Source: Cladopsammia gracilis (lineage: Eukaryota; Cnidaria; Anthozoa; Scleractinia; Dendrophylliidae). From it: a stretch of DNA of 64,000 nucleotides. Below, piece by piece: positions 23,503 to 36,561 of the stretch. The stretch is from contig JAJGOT010000003.1 in assembly GCA_022457155.1 (NCBI GenBank), forward strand, positions 3,506,501 to 3,570,500, given 5' to 3'. A program made the translations under genes and the position numbers. Every line of letters starts with the position of its first letter. Position 1 is the stretch's first letter. Below the pieces are notes generated by a model. That model worked only from the letters and a program-made list of their open reading frames with translations, had not been told where the DNA came from and made no database searches.

Positions 23503-23575
23503 GGTGCAAGTTCGTTGTCATCAAGAAACCAGTCAACAGGAGAAGCAAAAGAACGAGATCTTACCTGATGTAAAG
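23503..23575 (+). CDS. Candidate exon d (copy 2)
   Basis: Same splice sites as 14663-14735, reading CKFVVIKKPVNRRSKR, then a stop after YLM. Whether either copy is used cannot be told from sequence. Confidence 0.3.
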
Positions 23576-24349
23576 GTAGGATATTATTTTTTTAATATTT
23601 AATATTGTAAGTTACATTATAAAAAATGCACTTTTGTTGAGCGAACTTTCATCAATGTTCCTTTATCTTCTTGCGGGAGAATAGGGCTGCAAAGCGAACT
23701 ATCGTATTTGTTTATTGTTTACCGTTGCATTTTTGGTTTGTATTTTATACCTCGGGGAATTTTAAGTTCCCTTTTAAGAAATTAGCCAGGTCAAACCTTG
23801 ATTCGGGTAATACGTTTCTTAATTCTAAGAAAGTGACCTTTAAATTAAAAAAAGCACTATTTTCGTGTGATCCTGTTAGTTTTTCGATATAATGCAAAAA
23901 GAAAGTTAGAGGTTTTTAAAAATGGTTATATTTGACTTCAAGTCTGAAATCGGAATAGAATTTTGCCTTTTTATGGCAAAATAGGAAAATTATAAGTGTA
24001 AGGTCTAAAAAATGGTAGAACAAATCACATATTTTGGTCTTGAAGAGATGACATGAGGGTTTCGGAGTTAATTTGAAAGGAAAACCTGTCTCATGCTCAA
24101 GCTAGTGCTTATGCTTGCGTAAATAGTTGCTTTCATTTGATGTTAATCTCTCGTACTTGGGAGCTGGGTTGGCGTTAGTAGTAAAAACTGGGTTTTAGAA
24201 TTATTATCAATTGAAATACAATATACTATCCAGGCACTTTTTATTGTACTTGCCGTTTGTGTGATTAACCCTTAATTTCTCCTTAAAATATCACTATTAT
24301 ATTAGAACGGGTTCCACTTGAGTGTCGCAAAACCAAAGTGATCACTCTG

Positions 24350-27300
24350 ACCAATCACAACACAGACAAAATGAACCAATCCAATGAACCAATCACAACA
24401 GAGGGAGACAATCCAATAAACCAATCACAACAGAGGTACACAATCCAATGAAAAAAACACAACAAAGGCAAACAATCGAATGAGCCAATCACAACAGAGG
24501 CAGACCATCCAATGAGTCAATCACGACACAGGCAGACAATCCAATGAACCAATAAGAACAGAGGCAGACAATCCAATGAACCAATCACAGCAGAGGCAGA
24601 CAATCCAATGAGACAATCACAACAGAGGCAGAGAATCCAATGAGCCAATCACAACAAAGGCAGAGAATCCAATGAACCAATTACAACAGAGGCAGACAAT
24701 CCAATGAACCAATCACAACAGAGGCAGACAAATCAATGAGTCAAGCACAACAGAGGCAGACAATCCAATGAACCAATCACAACAGAAGCAGACAATCCAA
24801 TGAACCAATCACAGCAGAGGCAGACAATCAAATGAACCAATCACAAAAGAGGCAGACAATCAAATGAACCAATCACAACAGAGGCAGACAATCCAATGAA
24901 CCAATCACAACAGAGGCAGACAATATAATGAACAAATCACAACAGAGGCAGAGAATCCAATAAACCAATGAAAACAGAGGCAGACAATCGAATGAGTCAA
25001 TCACAAGAGAGGCAGACAATCCAATGAACCAATCACAACAGAGGCAGACAATCCAATGAGTCAATCACAAGAGAGGCAGACAATGCAATGAACCAATCAC
25101 AACAGAGGCAGACAATCCAATGAGTCAATCACAAGACAGGCAGACAATGCAATGAGTCAATCACAACAGAGGTAGACAATCCAATGAGTCAATCAGAACA
25201 AATGAACCAATCACAACAGAGACAGACAATCAAATGAACCAATCACAACAGAAACAGACAATGCACTGAACCAATCACAACAGAGGCAGATAATCCAATA
25301 AACTAATCACAACAGAGGCAGACAATCCAACGAACTAATCGCAACAGAAAAAGACAATCCAATGAGCTAATGACAACAGAGGCAGACAATCCAATGAGCC
25401 AATCACAACAGAGGCAGACAATCCAATGAGTCTATCACAAGAGATGCAGAAAATCCAATGAGTCAATCACAACACAGGTAGACAATCACAACAGAGGTCA
25501 ATCACAACTGTAGTCAACCACAACAGAGGCATACAATCCAATGAGCCAATCACAACAGAGGCAGACAATCCAATGAGTCTATCACAAGAGATGCAGAAAA
25601 TCCAATGAGTCAATCACAACACAGGTAGACAATCACAACAGAGGTCAATCACAACTGTAGTCAATCACAACAGAGGCATACAATCCAATGAGTCAATCAC
25701 AACAGAGGCATACAATCCAATGAGCCAATCACAACAGAGAGAGACAATCCAATGAACCAATCACAACAGAGGCAGTCAATCCAATGAGTTAATCACAAGA
25801 GGCAGACAATCCAATGAGTCAATCACGACAGAGGTAGACGATCCAATGAACCAATCACAACAGAGGCAGACAATCCAATGAGTCAATCACAAGAGGCAGA
25901 CAATCCAATGAGTCAATCACAACAGAGGTAGACAATCCAATGAGTCAATCACAACAGAGGTATACAATCCAATGAACCAATCACAACAGAGGCAGACAAT
26001 CCAATGAGTCAATAACAACAGAGACATACAATCCAATGAACCAATCACAACAGAGACAGACAATCCAATGAACCAATCACAACAGAGGCAGACAATCAAA
26101 TGAACCAATCACAACAGACACAGACAATCCAATGAACCAATAACAACACAGGCAGACAATCCAATGAACCAATCAGAAGAGAGGCAGACAATCAAATGAA
26201 CCAATCACAAAGAGACAGAGACAATCCAATCAACCAATCACAACAGAGGCAGTCAATCCAATGAGTCAATCACAACAGGGGTAGACAATCCAATGAACCA
26301 ATCACAACAGAGGCAGACAATCCAATGAGTCAATGACAACAGAGGCAGACAATCCAATGAACCAATCACAACGGAGGCAGACAATCGAATTAGTCAATCA
26401 CAAGAGGCAGACAATCCAATGAGTCAATCACAACAGAGGTAGACAATCCAATGAACCAATCACAACAGAGGCAGACAATCCAATGAGTCAATCACAAGAG
26501 GCAGACAATCCAATGAGTCAATCACAACAGAGGTAGACAATCAATTGAACCAATCACAACAGAGACAGACAATCCAATGAACCAATAACAACACAGGCAG
26601 ACAATCCAATGAACCAATCAGAAAAGAGGTAGACAATCAAATGAACCAGTCAGAACATAGGCAGACAATCCAATGAACCAATTACAAAAGAGGCCGACTA
26701 TCCAATGAACCAATCAGAACAGAGGCAGACAATCCAATGAACCAATCAGAACAGAGGCATAGAATCCAATGAACCAATCAGAAGAGAGGCAGACAATCCA
26801 ATGAACCAATCACAACAGAGGCAGATAATCCAATGAACCAATCACAACAGAGGCAGACAATCCAACGAACCAATTAGAGCTGAGGCAGACAGTCCAATGA
26901 ACCAATCAGAACAGAGACAGACAATCAAATGAGTAAACCACAACATAGGCAGACAATCCAATGAACCAATCAGAACAGAGACAGACAATCCAATGAACCA
27001 ATCAGAACAGAGGCAGACAATCCAATGAACCAATCAGAACAGAGGCATAGAATCCAACGAACCAATCAGAAGAGAGGCAGACAATCGAATGAACCAATCA
27101 CAACAGAGGCAGAGAATCCAATAAAACAATCAAAACGGAGGCAGACAATCGAATGAGTCAATCACAACAGAGGTAGACAATCGGAAAAGGCAATCACAAC
27201 ACAGGCAGACAATCCAATGAGTCAATCACAAGATTGGCAGACAATCCAAGAAAAAATCACAACAGAAGCAGACAATCCAATGAACCAATCACAGCAGAGG

Positions 27301-28052
27301 CAGATAATATAATGAACCAATCACAACAGAGGCAGACAATCCAATGAGCCAATCGCAACAGAGGCAGACAATCCAATGAGTCAATCACAAAAGAGGCAGA
27401 CAATCCAATGAGTCAATCACAACAGAGGTAGACAATCCAATGAGTCAATCAGAACAGAGGCAGACAATCCAATGAACCTATTGCAACAGAGACAGACAAT
27501 CCAATGAACCAATCACAACAGATGCAGACAATCCAATATTTTGGTCTGGAAGAGATGACATAAGGGTTTCGGTGTGAATTAGAATTATCCTTTATTTTGA
27601 AAGGAAAACAATCACAACAGAGGTAGACAATCCGAAAAGGCAATCACAACACAGGCAGACAATCCAATGAGTCAATCACAAGATTGGCAGACAATCCAAG
27701 AAAAAATCACAACAGAAGCAGACAATCCAATGAACCAATCACAGCAGAGGCAGATAATATAATGAACCAATCACAACAGAGGCAGACAATCCAATGAGCC
27801 AATCGCAACAGAGGCAGACAATCCAATGAGTCAATCACAAAAGAGGCAGACAATCCAATGAGTCAATCACAACAGAGGTAGACAATCCAATGAGTCAATC
27901 AGAACAGAGGCAGACAATCCAATGAACCTATTGCAACAGAGACAGACAATCCAATGAACCAATCACAACAGATGCAGACAATCCAATGAACCTATTACAA
28001 CAGAGACAGACAATCCAATGAACCAATCACAACAGATGCAGACAATCCAATA
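24350..28052. repeat. 32-bp CCAAT satellite, array 1b
   Basis: About 115 units of the same 32-bp satellite, interrupted at 27537-27608 by a fragment of the 1.3-kb segment. Some units are shortened (CACAAGAGGCAGAC) or joined irregularly (AATCACAACTGTAGTCAA at about 25500 and 25650). A local 450-bp tandem duplication is seen between about 27180 and 27640. Confidence 0.97.
27537..27608 (+). repeat. 72-bp fragment of the 1.3-kb segment inside the satellite
   Basis: ATTTTGGTCTGGAAGAGATG to TTGAAAGGAAAA matches about 15187-15255. It joins satellite directly on both sides, so it marks a recombination junction. The copy at 31575-31646 is the same junction duplicated. Confidence 0.85.
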
Positions 28053-28387
28053 TTTTGGTCTGGAAGAGATGACATAAGGGTTTCGGTGTGAATTAGAATT
28101 ATCCTTTATTTTGAAAGGAAAACCTGTCTCATGCTCAAGCTAGTGCTTATGCTTGCGTAAATAGTTGCTTTCATTTGATGTTAATCTCTCGTACTTGGGA
28201 GCTGGGTTGGCGTTAGTAGTAAAAACTGGGTTTTAGAATTATTATCAATTGAAATACAATATACTATCCAGGCACTTTTTATTGTACTTGCCGTTTGTGT
28301 GATTAACCCTTAATTTCTCCTTAAAATATCACTATTATATTACAACGGGTTCCACTTGAGTGTCGCAAAACCAAAGTGATCACTCTG
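28053..28387 (+). repeat. 335-bp tail fragment of the 1.3-kb segment
   Basis: Matches the last 330 bp of 14197-15520 up to the satellite boundary. It carries no exon candidates. Confidence 0.9.
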
Positions 28388-31300
28388 ACCAATCACAACA
28401 CAGACAAAATGAACCAATCCAATGAACCAATCACAACAGAGGGAGACAATCCAATAAACCAATCACAACAGAGGTACACAATCCAATGAAAAAAACACAA
28501 CAAAGGCAAACAATCGAATGAGCCAATCACAACAGAGGCAGACCATCCAATGAGTCAATCACGACACAGGCAGACAATCCAATGAACCAATAAGAACAGA
28601 GGCAGACAATCCAATGAACCAATCACAGCAGAGGCAGACAATCCAATGAGACAATCACAACAGAGGCAGAGAATCCAATGAGCCAATCACAACAAAGGCA
28701 GAGAATCCAATGAACCAATTACAACAGAGGCAGACAATCCAATGAACCAATCACAACAGAGGCAGACAAATCAATGAGTCAAGCACAACAGAGGCAGACA
28801 ATCCAATGAACCAATCACAACAGAAGCAGACAATCCAATGAACCAATCACAGCAGAGGCAGACAATCAAATGAACCAATCACAAAAGAGGCAGACAATCA
28901 AATGAACCAATCACAACAGAGGCAGACAATCCAATGAACCAATCACAACAGAGGCAGACAATATAATGAACAAATCACAACAGAGGCAGAGAATCCAATA
29001 AACCAATGAAAACAGAGGCAGACAATCGAATGAGTCAATCACAAGAGAGGCAGACAATCCAATGAACCAATCACAACAGAGGCAGACAATCCAATGAGTC
29101 AATCACAAGAGAGGCAGACAATGCAATGAACCAATCACAACAGAGGCAGACAATCCAATGAGTCAATCACAAGACAGGCAGACAATGCAATGAGTCAATC
29201 ACAACAGAGGTAGACAATCCAATGAGTCAATCAGAACAAATGAACCAATCACAACAGAGACAGACAATCAAATGAACCAATCACAACAGAAACAGACAAT
29301 GCACTGAACCAATCACAACAGAGGCAGATAATCCAATAAACTAATCACAACAGAGGCAGACAATCCAACGAACTAATCGCAACAGAAAAAGACAATCCAA
29401 TGAGCTAATGACAACAGAGGCAGACAATCCAATGAGCCAATCACAACAGAGGCAGACAATCCAATGAGTCTATCACAAGAGATGCAGAAAATCCAATGAG
29501 TCAATCACAACACAGGTAGACAATCACAACAGAGGTCAATCACAACTGTAGTCAACCACAACAGAGGCATACAATCCAATGAGCCAATCACAACAGAGGC
29601 AGACAATCCAATGAGTCTATCACAAGAGATGCAGAAAATCCAATGAGTCAATCACAACACAGGTAGACAATCACAACAGAGGTCAATCACAACTGTAGTC
29701 AATCACAACAGAGGCATACAATCCAATGAGTCAATCACAACAGAGGCATACAATCCAATGAGCCAATCACAACAGAGAGAGACAATCCAATGAACCAATC
29801 ACAACAGAGGCAGTCAATCCAATGAGTTAATCACAAGAGGCAGACAATCCAATGAGTCAATCACGACAGAGGTAGACGATCCAATGAACCAATCACAACA
29901 GAGGCAGACAATCCAATGAGTCAATCACAAGAGGCAGACAATCCAATGAGTCAATCACAACAGAGGTAGACAATCCAATGAGTCAATCACAACAGAGGTA
30001 TACAATCCAATGAACCAATCACAACAGAGGCAGACAATCCAATGAGTCAATAACAACAGAGACATACAATCCAATGAACCAATCACAACAGAGACAGACA
30101 ATCCAATGAACCAATCACAACAGAGGCAGACAATCAAATGAACCAATCACAACAGACACAGACAATCCAATGAACCAATAACAACACAGGCAGACAATCC
30201 AATGAACCAATCAGAAGAGAGGCAGACAATCAAATGAACCAATCACAAAGAGACAGAGACAATCCAATCAACCAATCACAACAGAGGCAGTCAATCCAAT
30301 GAGTCAATCACAACAGGGGTAGACAATCCAATGAACCAATCACAACAGAGGCAGACAATCCAATGAGTCAATGACAACAGAGGCAGACAATCCAATGAAC
30401 CAATCACAACGGAGGCAGACAATCGAATTAGTCAATCACAAGAGGCAGACAATCCAATGAGTCAATCACAACAGAGGTAGACAATCCAATGAACCAATCA
30501 CAACAGAGGCAGACAATCCAATGAGTCAATCACAAGAGGCAGACAATCCAATGAGTCAATCACAACAGAGGTAGACAATCAATTGAACCAATCACAACAG
30601 AGACAGACAATCCAATGAACCAATAACAACACAGGCAGACAATCCAATGAACCAATCAGAAAAGAGGTAGACAATCAAATGAACCAGTCAGAACATAGGC
30701 AGACAATCCAATGAACCAATTACAAAAGAGGCCGACTATCCAATGAACCAATCAGAACAGAGGCAGACAATCCAATGAACCAATCAGAACAGAGGCATAG
30801 AATCCAATGAACCAATCAGAAGAGAGGCAGACAATCCAATGAACCAATCACAACAGAGGCAGATAATCCAATGAACCAATCACAACAGAGGCAGACAATC
30901 CAACGAACCAATTAGAGCTGAGGCAGACAGTCCAATGAACCAATCAGAACAGAGACAGACAATCAAATGAGTAAACCACAACATAGGCAGACAATCCAAT
31001 GAACCAATCAGAACAGAGACAGACAATCCAATGAACCAATCAGAACAGAGGCAGACAATCCAATGAACCAATCAGAACAGAGGCATAGAATCCAACGAAC
31101 CAATCAGAAGAGAGGCAGACAATCGAATGAACCAATCACAACAGAGGCAGAGAATCCAATAAAACAATCAAAACGGAGGCAGACAATCGAATGAGTCAAT
31201 CACAACAGAGGTAGACAATCGGAAAAGGCAATCACAACACAGGCAGACAATCCAATGAGTCAATCACAAGATTGGCAGACAATCCAAGAAAAAATCACAA

Positions 31301-32148
31301 CAGAAGCAGACAATCCAATGAACCAATCACAGCAGAGGCAGATAATATAATGAACCAATCACAACAGAGGCAGACAATCCAATGAGCCAATCGCAACAGA
31401 GGCAGACAATCCAATGAGTCAATCACAAAAGAGGCAGACAATCCAATGAGTCAATCACAACAGAGGTAGACAATCCAATGAGTCAATCAGAACAGAGGCA
31501 GACAATCCAATGAACCTATTGCAACAGAGACAGACAATCCAATGAACCAATCACAACAGATGCAGACAATCCAATATTTTGGTCTGGAAGAGATGACATA
31601 AGGGTTTCGGTGTGAATTAGAATTATCCTTTATTTTGAAAGGAAAACAATCACAACAGAGGTAGACAATCCGAAAAGGCAATCACAACACAGGCAGACAA
31701 TCCAATGAGTCAATCACAAGATTGGCAGACAATCCAAGAAAAAATCACAACAGAAGCAGACAATCCAATGAACCAATCACAGCAGAGGCAGATAATATAA
31801 TGAACCAATCACAACAGAGGCAGACAATCCAATGAGCCAATCGCAACAGAGGCAGACAATCCAATGAGTCAATCACAAAAGAGGCAGACAATCCAATGAG
31901 TCAATCACAACAGAGGTAGACAATCCAATGAGTCAATCAGAACAGAGGCAGACAATCCAATGAACCTATTGCAACAGAGACAGACAATCCAATGAACCAA
32001 TCACAACAGATGCAGACAATCCAATGAACCTATTACAACAGAGACAGACAATCCAATGAACCAATCACAACAGATGCAGACAATCCAATATTTTGGTCTG
32101 GAAGAGATGACATAAGGGTTTCGGTGTGAATTAGAATTATCCTTTATT
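28111..32148. repeat. 4,038-bp higher-order duplication, copy B
   Basis: Second copy of 24073-28110, including its satellite variants and embedded fragment. Confidence 0.95.
28388..32090. repeat. 32-bp CCAAT satellite, array 1c
   Basis: About 115 units, essentially a duplicate of array 1b. Confidence 0.97.
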
Positions 32149-32365
32149 TTGAAAGGAAAACCTGTCTCATGCTCAAGCTAGTGCTTATGCTTGCGTAAAT
32201 AGTTGCTTTCATTTGATGTTAATCTCTCGTACTTGGGAGCTGGGTTGGCGTTAGTAGTAAAAACTGGATTTAAGGATTATTATCAATTGAAATACAATAT
32301 ACTATCCAGGCACTTTTTATTGTACTTGCCGTTTGTGTGATTAACCCCTAATTTCTCCTTAAAAT
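32091..32365 (+). repeat. Tail fragment of the 1.3-kb segment, third junction
   Basis: Continues the duplicate series but ends early, after ATTTCTCCTTAAAATA, where satellite resumes with AACAGATGTAGACAATCC. It shows more changes (GGATTTAAGGATT) than the copy at 28053. Confidence 0.85.
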
Positions 32366-34982
32366 AACAGATGTAGACAATCCACAACACAGGCAGACAA
32401 TTCAATGAGTCAATCACAACAGAGGCAGACAATCCAATGAAAAAATCACAACAGAAGGAGACAATCCAATGAACCAATCACAGCAGAGGCAGACAATCAA
32501 ATGAACCAATCACAACAGAGGCAGATAATCCAGAGAACCAATCACAACAGAGGCAGACAATCTAATGAACCAATCACAACACAGGAAGACAATCCAATGA
32601 GCCAATCACAACAGAGCCAGACAATCCAATGAACCAATCACAACAGAGACACAAAAATCCAATGAACCAATCACAACACAGGCAGACAATCCAACGAACC
32701 AATTAGAGCTGAGGCAGACAGTCCAATGAACCAATCAGAACAGAGACAGACAATCAAATGAGTAAATCACAACATAGGCAGACAATCCAATTAACCAATC
32801 ACAACAGAGGCAGACAATCCAACGAACCAATTAGAGCTGAGGCAGACAGTCCAATGAACCAATCAGAACAGAGACAGATAATCAAATGAGTAAACCACAA
32901 CATAGGCAGACAATCCAATGAACCAATCAGAACAGAGACAGACAATCAAATGAACCAATCACAACAGAGACAGACAATCCACTGAACCAATCAGAACAGA
33001 GGCAGATAATCCAATAAACTAATCACAACAGAGGCAGACAATCCAATGAACTAATCGCAACAGAAAAAGACAATCCAATGAGCCAATGACAACAGAGGCA
33101 GACAATCCAATGAGTCAATCACAAGAGAGGAAGACAATCCAATGAACCAATCACAACAGAGTCAGACAATCCAATGAACCAATCAGAACAGAGGCAGATA
33201 ATCCAATAAGCTAATCACAACAGAGGCAGACAATCCAATGAACTATCGCAACAGAAAAAGACAATCAAATGAGCCAATGACAACAGAGGAAGACAATCCA
33301 ATGAGTCAATCACAAGAGAGGAAGACAATCCAATGAGTCAATCACAACAGAGTTAGACAATCCAATGAGTCAATCACAACAGAGGTATACAATCCAATGA
33401 ACCAATCACAACAGAGGCAGACAATCAAATGAGTCAATCACAATAGAGGTATACAATCCAATGAACCAATCACAACAGAGGCAGACAATCCAATGAACTA
33501 ATCGCAACAGAAACAGACAATCAAATGAACCAATAACAACAGAGACAGACAATCCAATAAACCAATCACAACAGAGACAGACAATCAAATGAACCAATCA
33601 CAACAGAGACAGACAATCCAATGAACCAATAACAACACAGGCAGACAATCCAATGAACCAATCAGAAAAGAGGAAGACAATCAAATGAACCAGTCAGAAC
33701 ATAGGCAGACAATCCAATGAACCAATTACAACAGAGGCCGACTATCCAATGAACCAATCAGAACAGAGGCAGACAATCCAATGAACCAATCAGAACAGAG
33801 GCAGACAATCAAATGAACCAATCAGAACAAAGGCAGACAATCAAATGAACCAATCACAACAGAGGCAGTCAATCCAATGAGTCAATCACAACAGGGGTAG
33901 ACAATCCAATGAACTAATCACAACAGAGGCAGACAATCGAATGAACCAATCACAACAGAGACAGACAATCCAATGAACCAATAACAACACAGGCAGACAA
34001 TCCAATGAACCAATGAGAACAGAGGCAGACAATCAAATGAACCAGTCAGAACATAGGCAGACAATCCAATGAACCAATTACAACAGAGGCCGACAATCCA
34101 ATGAACCAATCAGAACATAGGTAGACAATAAAATGAACCAATCAGAAGAGAGGTAGACAATCGAATGAACCAATCACAACAGAGGCAGACAATCCAATGA
34201 ACTAATCGCAACAGAAACAGACAATCAAATGAACCAATAACAACAGACACAGACAATCCAATGAACCAATCAGAACAGAGGCAGACAATCAAATGAACCA
34301 ATCACAACAGAGACAGACAATCCAATGAACCAATAACAACAGACACAGACAATCCAATGAACCAATCAGAACAGAGGCAGACAATCAAATGAACTAATCA
34401 CAACAGAGACAGACAATCCAATGAACCAATAACAATACAGGCAAACAATCCAATGAACCAGTCAGAAAAGAGGTAGACAATCAAATGAACCAGTCAGAAC
34501 ATAGGCAGACAATCCAATGAACCAATTACAACAGAGGCCGCCTATCCAATGAACAAATCAGAACAAGGGCAGACAATCAAATGAACCAATCAGAAGAGAG
34601 GCAGACAATCAAATGAACCAATCACAACAGAGAGAGACAATCCAATGAACCAATCACAACAGAGGCAGTCTATCCAATGAGTCAATCACAACAGGGGTAG
34701 ACAATCCAATGAACCAATCACAACAGAGGCAGACAGTCCAATGAGTCAATCACAACAGAGGCAGACAATCCAATGAACCAATCACAACAGACGCAGACAA
34801 TCGAATGAACCAATCACAACAGAGACAGACAATCCAATGAACCAATAACAACACAGGCAGACAATCCAATGAACCAATGAGAACGGAGGCAGACAATCAA
34901 ATGAACCAGTCAGAACATAGGCAGACAATCCAAGGAACCAATTACAACAGAGGCCGACAATCCAATGAACCAATCAGAAGAG
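32366..34982. repeat. 32-bp CCAAT satellite, array 1d
   Basis: About 80 units with its own variants (AACAGAAAAAGACAATC; GAGGCCGACTATCC). It contains local duplications, for example of about 870 bp between 33918-34109 and 34782-34973. It ends abruptly at AATCAGAAGAGAACC. Confidence 0.95.
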
Positions 34983-35723
34983 AACCGCTTGTTCGAGGGG
35001 CATGAATTAATTTGGCTCTCACATTTGCAGTTATGAATGAATTAAAGGGAGGGAGTGTTTTGCATCTGTGATCAGAAGTATTAAAACAAATCCGTTATTC
35101 TTCTTTGTGTAGTTTAAGCTACTGCCCAAATTCTTCTTGAAGTTACACCCTTTTTTATAAGGACCTTTTTTCATAAGAACGTCGAGGCTGAGATCGGCCA
35201 GAATGTTAAGAACGTGCTAAGAACGTCTTTATTTTGTCTTCTTATTTTTTACAGTAAACGAACCAAGAATAAATAGGTTTAATACTATTTGGTCAGAGTA
35301 AATTTAAAATCCAACTGAGCCCAAAATGCTAATATTAGATGATATAACTAACAAATATTAAGAACTATTTGGAAATTAGTAGAACTTGGTCTGTTTTTGT
35401 TTCTTTTCATCAGAACTATGATGCACTACACAATTTACCTCAAAAACATTGTTAAGAACGTTTTCAGGCTCAAATCGTCCCCCAAAAATAAGACCATTCA
35501 GTACTGGCTTTTTAGCCTATGCTAAAAAATCAGTTAGACGTTTTTAAAACAATAAGAATGTGTTGCTATGACTCAATTAAACAGATCACGATAAAACTGG
35601 AAATTATCATTACAGACTATTTTTGTTATGCTGTAAACACCTTTTCTCAACCAGCTGGACAATGTATATCTAAAGTCAGCTTGTGTCCCAGTGTCTTCAG
35701 CAACGTTTTATATTAATTTTCAG
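34983..35723. other. Non-satellite stretch, no gene recognised
   Basis: Contains several AAGAACGT boxes (35178-35230, 35450). The 65-codon frame at 35519-35716 has no splice or family support and overlaps the polypyrimidine tract of the next candidate exon. Confidence 0.4.
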
Positions 35724-35796
35724 AGAACTGTCATTAAATTCAGTCAATTGGAAGTGGCAAACTGGAAATACAGAGTTTGGAGAAAACACTACACAG
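35724..35796 (+). CDS. Candidate exon e, paralogous to 13980-14088
   Basis: Acceptor TTAATTTTCAG, donor GTAAGA, 73 bp. The frames RTVIKFSQLEVANWKYRVW and NSVNWKWQTGNTEFGENTTQ are both open. The first joins the next block to read VLLKMDSTQYGKKCRKKRR, a strongly basic end, before a stop. Confidence 0.3.
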
Positions 35797-35976
35797 GTAA
35801 GAACTGTAGTTCACCCGCTAAAGTTTTAAAAACGGTGGCCGGCAGAATTTCCTAACCTTTGGGGATACGAATTCCAGATTTCTAGTAATTGATTATTTAC
35901 ACTGGTACCAACTGTCGTCAAATGAAATAAGATGATTTTAAAAGAATGTTGGATTGCGTATAATATTTTTTTTTGG

Positions 35977-36074
35977 CTGAAAATTTTTCCTATTTTTAAC
36001 GATCATAGAGTTCTAAAAAATATAAATAAGAACTCTATGACCGCTAAAAAACAGGGAAAATTTTGAATTTTCAG
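35977..36074. mobile_element. 98-bp palindromic mini-element
   Basis: CTGAAAATTTTTCC..GATCATAGAGTTCT and AGAACTCTATGACC..GAATTTTCAG are inverted arms around an AT-rich loop. Half-similar sequence occurs at about 41130-41205. Confidence 0.6.
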
Positions 36075-36117
36075 TCAAACATTTCTACTAGTTTCAAATA
36101 ATAAAAAAGGAAAATCG

Positions 36118-36244
36118 GTGGTCGACGCCGGGGGCTGAACCCCCTAGTTAAGTCACAGAAACTTAATTTAAACGACGGCGGGGAAAAGGCCGTCATGTGT
36201 TTAAATCAAGAAGCGCAAGCTTATTACCACTAGGCCACGGAGGC
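36118..36244 (-). mobile_element. tRNA-derived SINE or tRNA-like element, left inverted copy
   Basis: On the minus strand it begins GCCTCCGTGGCCTAGTGGTA, with A-box TGGCCTAGTGG, and has B-box GGTTCAGCCCC about 100 bases on. Between them lies a hairpin (TTAAACACATGACGGCC..GCCGTCGTTTAA). The A-B gap is far too long for a normal tRNA and the acceptor arms do not pair, so it is not a working tRNA. Homology with the right copy extends outward through TGGGTGAAATGGAGAGGTC to about 36325. Confidence 0.7.
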
Positions 36245-36450
36245 TTTGGGTGAAATGGAGAGGTCAAAATTGCATAGAAATAGGTTGTGGGGTCTATTGT
36301 TTTCAGTGAATCTATTAGTGTTAATGATCATGTTTTATTCATAGTCCGTGCGGAATGTTGCCTGCTTTGAAAAATAACGCCACAAACAACCTTGGCAGCT
36401 GACTATTGATTCTTATATTTCCATTGATTTTGTGCATGCTTTATTTCCAG

Positions 36451-36537
36451 CTGTTCTTCTCAAGATGGATTCAACTCAGTATGGGAAGAAATGCAGAAAA
36501 AAAAGAAGACTTAAAGGAAAAAGAATCGATTGACTGA
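36451..36537 (+). CDS. Candidate terminal exon f
   Basis: Acceptor TTTATTTCCAG, then all three frames reach a stop by about 36540. The phase continuing exon e gives KMDSTQYGKKCRKKRRLKGK, then a stop at the TGA. Another phase ends EKKEDLKEKESID-stop. A polyadenylation hexamer follows within 40 bases. No family is recognised. Confidence 0.35.
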   Translation: MFFSRWIQLSMGRNAEKKEDLKEKESID

Positions 36538-36561
36538 AAAATGCCGTACTTTTGGAGATAA

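Larger units (their letters stand above)
23037..24349 (+). repeat. 1.3-kb segment, copy 2
   Basis: Near-identical to 14197-15520. In the exon c copy (23204-23295) an AAG-to-AAT change leaves the MFPVYFFII frame open but introduces a TAA in the alternative frame. The exon d copy (23503-23575) is intact. A 24-base stretch present in copy 1 near 15220 is missing near 24066. Confidence 0.9.
24073..28110. repeat. 4,038-bp higher-order duplication, copy A
   Basis: The block starting TTGAAAGGAAAACCTGTCTC recurs 4,038 bp later (24073, 28111) and again at 32149. Open frames and idiosyncratic unit variants repeat at exactly this offset (for example 24873/28911, 25917/29955, 27449/31487), with almost no differences seen. 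Confidence 0.95.

Noticed and set aside
16807..34973. Many 60-65 residue open frames, for instance Cys/Trp/Ile-rich ones on the minus strand
   Set aside because: They repeat with the 32-bp satellite (three units equal 32 codons), occur in several frames and both strands, and have no start context or splice pattern.
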